Positions 1-8,029 of a DNA stretch of 64,000 bases are shown here, one piece after another (the stretch's first letter is position 1; each line of letters opens with the position of its first letter). A model generated the notes under the pieces. It was given only the letters and a program-made list of their open reading frames with translations, was not told where the DNA came from and ran no database searches. The position numbers and the translations under genes are program-made. This stretch comes from Gallionellaceae bacterium (GTDB lineage: Bacteria > Pseudomonadota > Gammaproteobacteria > Burkholderiales > Thiobacillaceae): the NCBI GenBank assembly GCA_028714735.1, contig JAQTLU010000006.1:76232-140231 (forward strand), read 5' to 3'.

Positions 1-584
1 ACGAAATCGTGCCTGAGCACGCGGCCGGCGTTCTCGCCCGCCTCGATGCGCGAACTCAGGTTGTTCTCGTACAGGGCGAGGAACAGGCGGGCGCCATCCC
101 TGCGGATGCGCAGACCGGCCTCGCCGCCGACGGCCAGCCGGCCATCCTCGATCGGGCCCAGTTCCAGGCGGATCTCTGCGCCGGCGGCCCTATCGTCCCG
201 GGCTTCCGGCAGGCCGGAGCGCCAGGACGGCCAATCGCGGCCGTCGAGCATGAACTGCGGGGTGTAGACGGTACGCGCCCCGCTCACGCCGGCCAGCCAG
301 CGCTGACGCGCGGAGTATTCCGCCCTGGCATAGCGGTCGACCCAGCCGAGCTGGTTCCAGTAGTCGACGTGGAAGGCCAGCGGCACCCGCCGTTTCGCTC
401 CCCCGCCCTGGTCGCGCAACCCGGACAGCCAGCGCTCGGCCGGCGGGCAACTGCTGCAGCCTTCCGAGGTGTAGAGCTCCAGCAAGGCGTTGCGCGCCGG
501 CCCGGTGCCGGCACTGCAATCCGCCCGGGCGGGCCCGGCCAGCATGAGCAACAGCGCAAAGTAGAGGAGGGATCGGTTGGTCAT
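1..584 (-). CDS. DUF1223 thioredoxin-like exported protein (3' end off window)
   Basis: Reading leftward from an ATG at 584, the frame gives a signal peptide (hydrophobic residues 4-20, cut near ARAD) and then the DUF1223 hallmark YTSEGCSSCPPAE around residue 38, a thioredoxin-like CxxC site. Later motifs (FHVDYWNQLGW, VYTPQFMLDG) also fit this family of about 240-residue periplasmic proteins. The function is not established; a thiol-related role is inferred from the CSSC motif. About 194 residues are inside the window and the C-terminus lies beyond base 1. The ribosome binding site AGGAGA (591-596) overlaps the stop codon of the upstream TVP38-type gene, so the two are probably one operon. 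The family call is firm, the biochemical role is not. Confidence 0.85.
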   Translation of the reverse strand, partial: MTNRSLLYFALLLMLAGPARADCSAGTGPARNALLELYTSEGCSSCPPAERWLSGLRDQGGGAKRRVPLAFHVDYWNQLGWVDRYARAEYSARQRWLAGVSGARTVYTPQFMLDGRDWPSWRSGLPEARDDRAAGAEIRLELGPIEDGRLAVGGEAGLRIRRDGARLFLALYENNLSSRIEAGENAGRVLRHDF

Positions 585-594
585 TTCGCTTCTC

Positions 595-1158
595 CTAGCT
601 GAGGTGCAGGGCCTGCGCCAGGTAATCGAAGAACAGGCAATACAGTGCGATGGGCAGCGGCAGGCCGAGCAGGGTGCCGAGCAGGTAGGCGCGCAAACGG
701 ACGCCGGACAGGGCGAGGGCGTAATTCAGCGCCGGCAGGGTCTGGAACAGCATCCGCATGAGCAGGATGCTGCCGATCGGGCGGCGGTCCAGGCGCGCGA
801 AGATGGCGCGGGCGACCCGGTTGTCGAGCTGGCGCAGGGCGTCGCCGCCGAGCAGGCGGACCAGCAGGAAGCTGATCAGGCAGGAAATGCTGGCGGCGGC
901 GTAGGTCGCCAGGCCGCCCCAGGTCCGCCCCAGTGCCAGCACCGCGGCGGCCAGGAACAGCCAGCCCGGTATCTGGATCAGGTTGCCCAGGGCAAAGGCC
1001 AGGATGAAGACGACGAGGCCGCCGATCCGGTTATCCAGGATGGCCTGGTGCAGCAACTCGATGCTGAAATGATCGCGCAGGCCGGTCGCCTCGAAGACCG
1101 CCAGCAGCAGGCCCAGGAACAGCAGCACCGCGAGCAGTCGCAGATAGGGGCTGTTCAT
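595..1158 (-). CDS. TVP38/TMEM64 family (VTT domain) inner-membrane protein
   Basis: This is a 187-residue, strongly hydrophobic protein with about five membrane segments. The motif RLDRRPIGSILLMRMLFQTLP followed by NYALALSGVRLRAYLLGT is the signature part of the VTT (SNARE-associated/DedA-like) domain; relatives are lipid scramblases or transporters, but the bacterial TVP38 proteins are mostly uncharacterised. An in-frame extension to 1200 exists without clear coding character, so the ATG at 1158 (MNSPYLRLL) is preferred. This ATG overlaps the stop (ATGA) of a 24-codon open frame that has a good Shine-Dalgarno, which suggests translational coupling. The DUF1223 gene follows with overlapping signals. 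Confidence 0.85.
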   Translation of the reverse strand: MNSPYLRLLAVLLFLGLLLAVFEATGLRDHFSIELLHQAILDNRIGGLVVFILAFALGNLIQIPGWLFLAAAVLALGRTWGGLATYAAASISCLISFLLVRLLGGDALRQLDNRVARAIFARLDRRPIGSILLMRMLFQTLPALNYALALSGVRLRAYLLGTLLGLPLPIALYCLFFDYLAQALHLS

Positions 1159-1229
1159 GCCGGCACCCTGCCCTGGCTTGCCGCGCCGGGGCCATCGCAC
1201 CTGCCTGCCGTGATCGTGTCGGCGTTCAT
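1155..1229 (-). CDS. possible 24-codon leader ORF upstream of the TVP38-type gene
   Basis: An ATG at 1229 is preceded by AGGAG with a 7-base spacer and opens a 24-residue frame (MNADTITAGRCDG...) whose TGA overlaps the ATG of the TVP38-type gene. The strong ribosome site and stop/start overlap are visible; no homology is recognised. It may be a translated leader that couples translation to the membrane protein gene, or chance. Kept as a candidate because the downstream ATG has only a weak Shine-Dalgarno of its own. Confidence 0.25.
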   Translation of the reverse strand: MNADTITAGRCDGPGAASQGRVPA

Positions 1230-1390
1230 CTCGTTACTCCTGGACAGCCATCTCGTTGACCGGGTATGGGGCTGGTCGCCCCGTTCCCGTCCAGACAACG
1301 CCGCAGCCGGTACGGCATCATCCACAGGTTGGTCGGCGTACCCACCCGATCCTGACAAGGATTTTTGCTATTGGAAAGCCAGACAGGGGC

Positions 1391-1409
1391 GCCACCCTCT
1401 CGGGGTGGC
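1391..1409 (-). terminator. hairpin after barstar gene
   Basis: GCCACCC and GGGTGGC form a 7-bp stem with a 5-base loop, 9 bases past the barstar stop codon. There is no T-tract, so it could be a weak terminator or an mRNA-stabilising hairpin. Confidence 0.4.
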
Positions 1410-1417
1410 GAGTCCGA

Positions 1418-1822
1418 TCAGGCGAGGAGCGGATAGGCGGCATGGCCGCCTTGCAGGAAGACGGCGAAGGGACGGCCTTCGGCCCGCCAGTGGCGCGCCG
1501 CGTCGGCCAGGATGTCGAGCAGCACGCCCCAGTCCTCCGGGGCGGCCGTTTCCGGCGTGCCGGCCTGGTCGATCAGCAGCGCGATGCCGCCGTCATGCCA
1601 GGACAGGTCGGTCAGGCAGTCCGCCAGGGCATCCCAGTTGAAACCGAACCAGCCGGGGAAGTCGAGCGCCCGGGCCAGGGTTTCGAGCATGGCCCTCTTG
1701 CCGGTCAACTGCCGACCCGGAACCGGGATGGCCGCGGCCGCCGCCCGGCCCTCCGGCAGGCGGTAGAGGCCGTTGTGTTCGGCGTGGCCGACGATTTCAG
1801 CGACAGCGGGATGCCGGTTCAT
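1418..1822 (-). CDS. barstar-family ribonuclease inhibitor
   Basis: The 134-residue protein has no signal peptide and carries the barstar fold signature FPGWFGFNWDALADCLTDLSW near residues 54-74, with the family's TGKRAMLETLARAL helix just before it. Barstar proteins bind and block barnase-type RNases in the cytoplasm, protecting the producer. Its ATG overlaps the stop (ATGA) of the upstream RNase gene, which gives the classical RNase/inhibitor pairing and probably matched translation. Target specificity is inferred from the overlap. Confidence 0.9.
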   Translation of the reverse strand: MNRHPAVAEIVGHAEHNGLYRLPEGRAAAAAIPVPGRQLTGKRAMLETLARALDFPGWFGFNWDALADCLTDLSWHDGGIALLIDQAGTPETAAPEDWGVLLDILADAARHWRAEGRPFAVFLQGGHAAYPLLA

Positions 1823-2196
1823 TCCCTGATCCGCCAGAAGGTCCGGTAATGGTCCGGGGTGTAGTAGTACTCGCCCGGCGGCCCCGAGATGATCCGGCGG
1901 GCGCCGCGCGTCCGCTCGCCCGGGGTGGCTACGGTGTATTCGTGGTAGTAGTTGCGCGACCGCACCGGCAGGCGGTTTTCCCGGTTCTGGAACTCGATGC
2001 CGTCGCGCGGATAGGGAAACGGCCCGCCCCGCTTGATCCGGTCCAGGGTCTGCCGAGCCTCGGGCGGCAGGCCGGCGATGTGGGCGACCTGGAGGTCATA
2101 GCCCTTGGGCTGGGACCAGAACCCCTGCGCCCCGCTCCAGGCCAGCAGGCCCAGGGCAAGCAGGAGCAACCAGCGGGTCGCGGCAGAACGGGACAT
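1819..2196 (-). CDS. secreted barnase-type (N1/T1/U2) ribonuclease
   Basis: This 125-residue protein has an N-terminal export signal (hydrophobic residues 8-24) and then a barnase-like domain. It matches barnase in order: FQNRENRLP (barnase FSNREGKLP), YHEYTV, RRII and DHYRTFWRIR at the C-terminus (barnase DHYQTFTKIR). The residues lined up with the catalytic Glu, Arg and His of barnase are E86, R101 and H116. The family cleaves RNA with guanine preference outside the cell. The ATG at 2196 is chosen over a TTG two codons upstream. The barstar gene follows with a 4-base overlap. Uses as nutrient scavenger or antagonism factor are both possible. Confidence 0.88.
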   Translation of the reverse strand: MSRSAATRWLLLLALGLLAWSGAQGFWSQPKGYDLQVAHIAGLPPEARQTLDRIKRGGPFPYPRDGIEFQNRENRLPVRSRNYYHEYTVATPGERTRGARRIISGPPGEYYYTPDHYRTFWRIRE

Positions 2197-2403
2197 GGCC
2201 AACTCGGTGTCGGTAACGCCCCTACCTTAACCAGCTTACCGGGAACTTGGCAAATAACGGTGTGGTCTGCACCACGACGCGGGCGCGCCGTTCTGGAAGC
2301 GACGGCTTTACAAATTTTTCCCGGCCTTGCATTGTCTCTGCCTCCGGCCTGCCTTAATCTCTGGCCGGAGACAGGACTCAATCAATACTCAACAGGGATT
2401 CGC

Positions 2404-2757
2404 ATGATTCATCGCCAGATGCTCCTTGCATTGGTATGCGCCAGTACGCTGATCGGCAGCGCCGCCTGCTCATCCCAGACTGCCGCCGCCAAGGGCGCGG
2501 TCCGCATCCTGATCGAATTCCGCGACCCCGTTGACGGCGCCGCCCCCGCCCTGCTGGCCGAGCTGAGCCGGCGCTCGGGCGCCGGGGTCCGCTATTCCGC
2601 TTCGGTCTCGGAAAAACTGCATGCCTATGAACTGGCCTGCCCGAGCACGGACGCCAATTGCGCCAGCGCCATCGAAAACCTGCGTACAACCCCTGCCATC
2701 GTCACCCTATCGGCCGATCAACTCCGCCGTACCAATCAGGACCCGTCCAAGCCATGA
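2404..2757 (+). CDS. small lipoprotein resembling a subtilase propeptide
   Basis: The 117-residue product begins with a lipoprotein signal (hydrophobic stretch ending at the lipobox SAAC; Cys at residue 22). The mature part runs VRILIEFRDPVD, then LLAELSRRSG, a short strand, and SAIENLRTTPAIVTLSADQLRR. This strand-helix-strand-strand-helix-strand order closely parallels the propeptide of the protease encoded next (VIVKYRA, AAKLSTRLG, RDLAARLAGQSDVEFAVPDRLR). Its TGA overlaps the protease ATG (ATGA), so the two are translationally coupled. A role as a membrane-anchored folding helper or inhibitor of the protease is inferred; no function is proven. Confidence 0.7.
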   Translation: MIHRQMLLALVCASTLIGSAACSSQTAAAKGAVRILIEFRDPVDGAAPALLAELSRRSGAGVRYSASVSEKLHAYELACPSTDANCASAIENLRTTPAIVTLSADQLRRTNQDPSKP

Positions 2758-4634
2758 CCCTACGTTTCCTGCTTCACCTTGCCCTGGTTTGCCTATGCGG
2801 CCTGCACCTCGTCGCCAGCGCGGCCGAGGAAGGCCGCGTCATCGTGAAATACCGGGCAAGCGCCGACCTGCTCAAGCAGGCGCAGTCTGCGGACCGGGCG
2901 GCGAAACTGTCGACCCGCCTCGGCCTGTCGCTGAGAAGCGGTCGCCGTCTCGACATGCGGACCGAGGTGATCCGTGCTGACGGCATTTCCTCCAGAGACC
3001 TGGCCGCCCGCCTGGCGGGCCAATCCGATGTGGAATTCGCGGTACCGGACCGTTTGCGTCATATTCGCGCGGTACCCAACGACCCGCTCTACTCCGGCCA
3101 GTGGCATCTGCAATCGACGGAAGTCGCCGCGATACGCGCCGACGGAGCCTGGGACCTGAGCACCGGTTCCGCCGGCGTGGTCATCGCCTTCGTCGATACC
3201 GGGGTACGCTATGACCATCCCGATCTCACTGCCAAACTGCTGCCGGGCTATGACTTCATAACGGACGCGCTCAATGCGGGTGATGGCGACAAACGCGACA
3301 GCGACGCCAGCGATCCGGGCGACTACATCACCGCCAGCGATACCAGGGATGCCAGACTGACCGCGCTTTGCGGCCCCATCAGCAGGCAAGGAAGTTCCTG
3401 GCATGGCACCCGGGTCGCCGGCATCCTGGGCGCGGCCAGCAACAACTCCACCGGTGTCGCAGGCACGAGCTGGGGTGCTAGGCTGCTGCCGGTCCGGGCC
3501 TTGGGCAAGTGCGGCGGTTTCGATTCCGACATCCTGGCCGGCATGCGCTGGGCAGCCGGGCTCTCGGTTCCCGGTGTCCCCGACAATGCCAACCCGGCCC
3601 GGATCATCAATCTGAGTCTGGGCGGTCCGGGCGGATGCGATGTCTCCTATTCCTCGGTCATCAGCGAACTCACCGGCAAAGGCGTGCTCGTGGTCGCTGC
3701 CGCCGGCAACGCGTCCGGTCCGGTCGGAGCCCCGGCAAACTGCCCCGGCGTGCTGGCTGTCGCGGGCGTACGGCAGAATGGCATCAAGGTCGGTTACAGC
3801 AGTTTCGGGCCGGAAATTTCCATCAGCGCCCCGGCGGGAAACTGCGTCGACTCCAGCGGCCAGTGCCTGTTCAGCATCGACACCACCAGCAACTCCGGAG
3901 CCACGGTCCCCGCCGCGAACACCTATACGGACAAGAACACCAGCAACGTCGGCACCAGTTTTTCCTCCCCCATGGCGGCCGGCGTTGCGGCTCTGATGCT
4001 GTCGATCAATCCGGGCCTGAGCCCGGCGGAGCTGATCAGCCGGATCAAGGGTGCCGCCCGCACTTTTCCAAGCGATCCGGCCTTGACGAACTGTCCCAGC
4101 GACCCGACCAAGGCGAGCAGCACCGACCAGTGCAACTGCACGACGAGCACCTGCGGGGCCGGTCTGCTCGACGCCGCCGCCGCCGTCGCCGCCGTCACTC
4201 CGGCCACGACTCCGAGTGCCCATATCCTGGTCCTCGACCCGTTGACGAATGCCTCGATACGTCTGGATGGCCGCGGCAGCACCGCCACCGGCGGCGGCAC
4301 GATCCAGTCCTGGCATTGGCAACTGGTTACCGCCCCGGCCGGCGCCAGCCTGACCGCGCCCGACGCGGCCAGCACCTCGCTTGAGGCCAGCAGCGCCGGC
4401 ACTTATGTCGTTTCCCTGAGCGTTACCGACAGCCTGAGGGCGACAGACACGACCTCGATCAACCTGCAGGTAACGGCGACCGCGCCCGCCCCGACAGACC
4501 CCGGCACCTCCGCATCATCCGGCGGCGGGGGCGGCGGTGCCCTGGACTTCTACGCCCTGTTCGGGCTGGCTGGTCTGCTCGGCCTGACCTACCTGTCCCG
4601 ACGCAGCCAGGCCCAGAGGGCGCCCGCCAGGTAA
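2754..4634 (+). CDS. S8 (subtilisin-like) serine protease with GlyGly-CTERM sorting tail
   Basis: A 626-residue exported protease. Order: signal peptide (1-23), propeptide with I9-like pattern (about 27-105), catalytic domain with Asp148 (FVDTG), His217 (WHGTRVAGI), oxyanion Asn319 (AAAGN) and Ser402 (GTSFSSPMAAG), then a PKD-like beta domain (about 488-575). The tail has a glycine run at 590-595, a hydrophobic helix (about 598-614) and then Arg-Arg, which is the GlyGly-CTERM pattern cleaved by rhombosortase. The start ATG overlaps the preceding lipoprotein's stop. The rhombosortase gene lies immediately downstream on the other strand and overlaps by 46 bases. Several Cys pairs suggest disulfides and a surface or secreted location. 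Confidence 0.93.
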   Translation: MTLRFLLHLALVCLCGLHLVASAAEEGRVIVKYRASADLLKQAQSADRAAKLSTRLGLSLRSGRRLDMRTEVIRADGISSRDLAARLAGQSDVEFAVPDRLRHIRAVPNDPLYSGQWHLQSTEVAAIRADGAWDLSTGSAGVVIAFVDTGVRYDHPDLTAKLLPGYDFITDALNAGDGDKRDSDASDPGDYITASDTRDARLTALCGPISRQGSSWHGTRVAGILGAASNNSTGVAGTSWGARLLPVRALGKCGGFDSDILAGMRWAAGLSVPGVPDNANPARIINLSLGGPGGCDVSYSSVISELTGKGVLVVAAAGNASGPVGAPANCPGVLAVAGVRQNGIKVGYSSFGPEISISAPAGNCVDSSGQCLFSIDTTSNSGATVPAANTYTDKNTSNVGTSFSSPMAAGVAALMLSINPGLSPAELISRIKGAARTFPSDPALTNCPSDPTKASSTDQCNCTTSTCGAGLLDAAAAVAAVTPATTPSAHILVLDPLTNASIRLDGRGSTATGGGTIQSWHWQLVTAPAGASLTAPDAASTSLEASSAGTYVVSLSVTDSLRATDTTSINLQVTATAPAPTDPGTSASSGGGGGGALDFYALFGLAGLLGLTYLSRRSQAQRAPAR

Positions 4635-5173
4635 CCGTAGATATGGACTGGCGTGGCCAGCGGGATGCCGCGCCAGTCCACTCCTCCGACCGGCACCGCG
4701 AGCCCGGTCACGACCTTCAGCAATCCGCCCAGGAACAGCACGCCGGCCCCGATCCGCACCGACCGGTGGTCGGATAGCCCAGGATGCCAGACCAGGCTCA
4801 GGGTCAGCCAGGCAAAGACCCCGTGCAGCAGACCCGACAGGCCGACGTACCAGGCGATAGGCCACGGCCCGTACACCAGGCCGAGGTCGACCGCGCCGAG
4901 CGCCACCAGGGCGGCCGCCGGCAGGCGGCCGGCCAGGCCGAAGCGGTCGCAGCACCAGCCCAGCAGCAGGGCGGCCAGGACGTTGACGGCCAGATGACCG
5001 AAGCCGAGATGGACGAAATGGGCGCTGACCAGGGCTAAGGGCCAGTTCGCGCTGCCGGCGGCATGCCAGCCGAAGCTAGCCACCGGGTCCGGCGGCGCCA
5101 GGGTCGCCAGGACGGCGAGCAACCCGGCCAGCAGCATGGCCAGGGTGGCCGGATAGCGCCTGAGCCAGGGCAT
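4589..5173 (-). CDS. rrtA: rhombosortase (rhomboid-family intramembrane protease)
   Basis: 194 residues with about six membrane helices. The active-site motif GLSGLLHG places the nucleophile at Ser113, and His177 in PVHIYGYLAG fits the second catalytic residue; HFVHLGFGHLAVN at 52-64 is the conserved rhomboid helix-2 His/Asn motif. Rhombosortases cut GlyGly-CTERM tails of exported proteins within the inner membrane. The convergent neighbour is a protease carrying exactly such a tail, the usual genomic pairing. GGGGAGA lies just before the ATG at 5173. The 3' end overlaps the protease gene by 46 bases. Confidence 0.9.
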   Translation of the reverse strand: MPWLRRYPATLAMLLAGLLAVLATLAPPDPVASFGWHAAGSANWPLALVSAHFVHLGFGHLAVNVLAALLLGWCCDRFGLAGRLPAAALVALGAVDLGLVYGPWPIAWYVGLSGLLHGVFAWLTLSLVWHPGLSDHRSVRIGAGVLFLGGLLKVVTGLAVPVGGVDWRGIPLATPVHIYGYLAGALWAWLRRDR

Positions 5174-5206
5174 CAGGCGCTTCTCCCCGCGGCCGCTGGA
5201 TTCAGA

Positions 5207-6640
5207 TCAATCGTTGGCGTGCGCGGCGATGACCGCCTTCACGGTCTCGGTATTGACGTCGAGCACTTCATAGCGCTGCGGCAGGCTCTCCAGGTCCTCC
5301 AGGCCGGCCGGGCGCTCGGGCTTGCGGCCCAGCGCCTCGACGATGGCATCCTCGAACTTGGCCGGCAGGGCCGTCTCCAGGCAGACCAGCGGAATGCCGG
5401 CGTCGCGGTGTTCCAGGCCCACCTTGAGGCCGTCGGCGGTGTGCGGGTCGATCACGGTGGCGAACTTTTCCGCTGCCATGCGGATGGTGGCCATGCGGTC
5501 CTTGTGGCAGCTCTTGCCGGACACCATGCCGAAGTCGGCGACGCGGTCGAACAGGCCGTGCTGCTTGAGGTCGAAGGCGCCACCCTGGTCCACCGCGTGC
5601 CACAGTTCGCGCACCTTGGCGCTGTCGCCGCCGGTGAGGTCGAACACGAAACGCTCGAAGTTGGAGGCCTTGGAGATGTCCATCGACGGGCTCGAGGTGT
5701 GCGCGGTCTCGGCGGCGCTGCGCGGCCGGTAGACGCCGGTCCGGAAGAACTCGTCGAGGACGTCGTTCTCGTTGCTGGCGACGATCAGCTTGTGGATGGG
5801 CAGGCCCATCATGCGGGCGATGTGGCCGGCGCAGACGTTGCCGAAGTTGCCCGAGGGCACTGCGAACGACACCTTCTGGTCGTTCGACTCGGTGACCGCG
5901 AAATAGGCCTTGAAATAGTAGATCGACTGGGCGGCGACACGCGCCCAGTTGATCGAGTTGACCGCGCCGATGCGGTAGCGGGTCTTGAACTCGAGGTCGT
6001 TGGAGACCGCCTTGACGATGTCCTGGCAGTCATCGAAGACGCCGCGCGCCACCAGGTTGTGGATGTTGGCGTCCTGCAGGCTGTACATCTGGGCCTGCTG
6101 GAAACGGGTCATGCCCTCCAAGGGCGACAGCATGAACACCCGCACATTCTTCTTGCCGCGCATGGCGTACTCGGCCGCCGAGCCGGTGTCGCCCGAGGTG
6201 GCGCCGAGGATGTTGATGTCCTGGCCGGCCTTGTCGAGGGCGTACTCGAACAGATTGCCGAGCAGCTGCATGGCCATGTCCTTGAACGCCAGGGTCGGGC
6301 CGTTGGACAGTTCCAGGAGGTAGAGGCCGTCTTCCAGCCGGCGCACCGGGGTGATCTCGCCGAATGCGGAATCGGCCCGGCCGTGGCCGTAGGTCGCGGC
6401 CGTGTAGGTCCGGTCGACCAGTTCCTTGAGATCGGCGATGGATACGTCGTCGGCCAGCCGGGCCAGCACGGTCAGGGCCAGTTCGCGGTAATCCATGTCG
6501 CGCATCACCGCCAGATCGTCGGGACTGAAGCCGGGATAGACCTCGGGCATGTACAGGCCGCCGTCCGGGGCCAGGCCGCCGAGCAGGATGTGCGAGAAGG
6601 TTTGCGCGGGGGCGTTGCCCCGGGTGCTGACGTAGTTCAT
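5207..6640 (-). CDS. thrC: threonine synthase
   Basis: 477 residues, the usual length of the long (type II) bacterial threonine synthases. The N-terminus (MNYVSTRGNAP, GGLAPDGGLYMPE) is characteristic, Lys120 in LAFKDMAMQ is the pyridoxal-phosphate lysine, and ATSGDTGSAAEYA binds the cofactor phosphate. The enzyme turns O-phosphohomoserine into threonine in the cytoplasm. It lies 54 bases after hom on the same strand, so both belong to one threonine pathway transcript, with a strong hairpin between them. Confidence 0.97.
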   Translation of the reverse strand: MNYVSTRGNAPAQTFSHILLGGLAPDGGLYMPEVYPGFSPDDLAVMRDMDYRELALTVLARLADDVSIADLKELVDRTYTAATYGHGRADSAFGEITPVRRLEDGLYLLELSNGPTLAFKDMAMQLLGNLFEYALDKAGQDINILGATSGDTGSAAEYAMRGKKNVRVFMLSPLEGMTRFQQAQMYSLQDANIHNLVARGVFDDCQDIVKAVSNDLEFKTRYRIGAVNSINWARVAAQSIYYFKAYFAVTESNDQKVSFAVPSGNFGNVCAGHIARMMGLPIHKLIVASNENDVLDEFFRTGVYRPRSAAETAHTSSPSMDISKASNFERFVFDLTGGDSAKVRELWHAVDQGGAFDLKQHGLFDRVADFGMVSGKSCHKDRMATIRMAAEKFATVIDPHTADGLKVGLEHRDAGIPLVCLETALPAKFEDAIVEALGRKPERPAGLEDLESLPQRYEVLDVNTETVKAVIAAHAND

Positions 6641-6660
6641 GGATAAATCCTTGGTTTCAG

Positions 6661-6688
6661 TCCCCGCTCGCGCAAGCGAGAGCGGGGA
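6661..6688 (-). promoter_or_regulatory. hairpin between hom and thrC
   Basis: TCCCCGCTCGC (6661-6671) pairs with the segment 6676-6688, which ends in GCGGGGA, over a GCAA loop with a two-base bulge. It fills the short hom-thrC gap. A role in RNA stability or partial termination is plausible; there is no T-tract. Confidence 0.4.
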
Positions 6689-6694
6689 AACAAG

Positions 6695-8008
6695 TCAGCC
6701 GTTCAGTGCTTCCATGCGGATCCGGGTCACCTTGCCGCTGATGCTGGACAGGGCCTCGATCCGGGCGATGGCGGCGTTGACGTCCTTTTCCCTGGCGACA
6801 TGGCTCAGGATCACCACGTCGGTCTGGGACTCGCCCTCGGCCGGCTCCTTCTGCATCATGGCATCGATGGAGATCGACAGGTCGGCCAGGATGCGGGTGA
6901 TGTCGGCCAGCACGCCGGGCTTGTCGGCGGCGGACAGGCGCAGGTAGTAGGCCGTCTCCACCTCGTCCATGGACAGGATCGGCAGGTCGGACAACTGGTC
7001 CGGCTGGAAGGCCAGGTGCGGCACCCGGTTGAGCGGGTCGGCGGTGTGCAGGCGGGTGACGTCGACCAGGTCGGCGATCACCGCCGAGGCGGTCGGCTCG
7101 GCGCCGGCGCCCTTGCCGTAATAGAGCGTGGCACCGACCGCGTCGCCCCAGACCAGGACCGCGTTCATGGCGCCCTCGACGTTGGCGATCAGTCGCTTGC
7201 TCGGGATCAGGGTCGGATGCACGCGCAGTTCGACGCCGGCTTCCTTCCGCTTGGCGATGCCGAGCAGCTTGATCCGGTAGCCCAGTTCCTCGGCGTACTT
7301 GATGTCGGCGGCGTCGAGCTTGGAGATGCCCTCGATATGGCAGCGGTCGAACTGGACCGGGATGCCGAAGGCGATCGAGGCCATCAGGGTGGCCTTGTGG
7401 GCGGCGTCGACGCCCTCGATGTCGAAGGTCGGGTCGGCCTCGGCATAGCCCAGGCGCTGGGCCTCGGCCAGGACCTCGGCGAAGGCCAGGCCCTTGTCGC
7501 GCATCTCGGACAGGATGAAGTTGGTGGTGCCGTTGATGATCCCGGCCAGCCACTGGATGCGGTTGGCCGAGAGGCCTTCGCGCAGGGCCTTGATGATCGG
7601 GATGCCGCCGGCGACGGCGGCCTCGAAGGCGACCATGACGCCCTTCTGCTGGGCGGCGGCGAAGATCTCGTTGCCGTGCACCGCGAGCAGGGCCTTGTTG
7701 GCGGTGACCACGTGCTTGCCGTTCTCGATCGCCTTGAGGACCAGGTCCTTGGCCACGGTGTAGCCGCCGATCAGTTCGACCACGATGTCGACCTCGGGAT
7801 CGTTGACCACGGCGTAGGCGTCGTCAGTGACCTTGGCCTTGCCGCCGGTGAGGGTGCGGGCATGCTCCAGGTTGCGGTCGGCGACATGGGAGATGCGGAT
7901 GGGACGGCCGGCGCGCCGGGTGATCTCTTCTTCGTTGCGGTTGAGGACGGTCCAGGTGCCGCCGCCGACGGTGCCGATGCCGAGCAGGCCTACGTTGATG
8001 GGTTTCAT
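6695..8008 (-). CDS. hom: homoserine dehydrogenase
   Basis: 437 residues. The N-terminal Rossmann motif GLLGIGTVGGG (7-17) binds NAD(P); the catalytic domain has GIINGTTNFILSEM and the family's DIEGVDAAHK, and the C-terminal 90 residues form an ACT domain (PGVLADITRILADLSISIDAM), the site of threonine feedback control. It reduces aspartate semialdehyde to homoserine, supplying the thrC substrate via homoserine kinase, which is not in the window. ATG at 8008 is preferred over a TTG at 8029. It follows alaA by 21 bases and precedes thrC. Confidence 0.97.
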   Translation of the reverse strand: MKPINVGLLGIGTVGGGTWTVLNRNEEEITRRAGRPIRISHVADRNLEHARTLTGGKAKVTDDAYAVVNDPEVDIVVELIGGYTVAKDLVLKAIENGKHVVTANKALLAVHGNEIFAAAQQKGVMVAFEAAVAGGIPIIKALREGLSANRIQWLAGIINGTTNFILSEMRDKGLAFAEVLAEAQRLGYAEADPTFDIEGVDAAHKATLMASIAFGIPVQFDRCHIEGISKLDAADIKYAEELGYRIKLLGIAKRKEAGVELRVHPTLIPSKRLIANVEGAMNAVLVWGDAVGATLYYGKGAGAEPTASAVIADLVDVTRLHTADPLNRVPHLAFQPDQLSDLPILSMDEVETAYYLRLSAADKPGVLADITRILADLSISIDAMMQKEPAEGESQTDVVILSHVAREKDVNAAIARIEALSSISGKVTRIRMEALNG

Positions 8009-8029
8009 GTGCTTAGTCAGTAGATTCAA

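Noticed and set aside
5063-6646. 527-codon plus-strand frame opposite thrC
   Set aside because: Antisense shadow; the thrC frame has every family motif.
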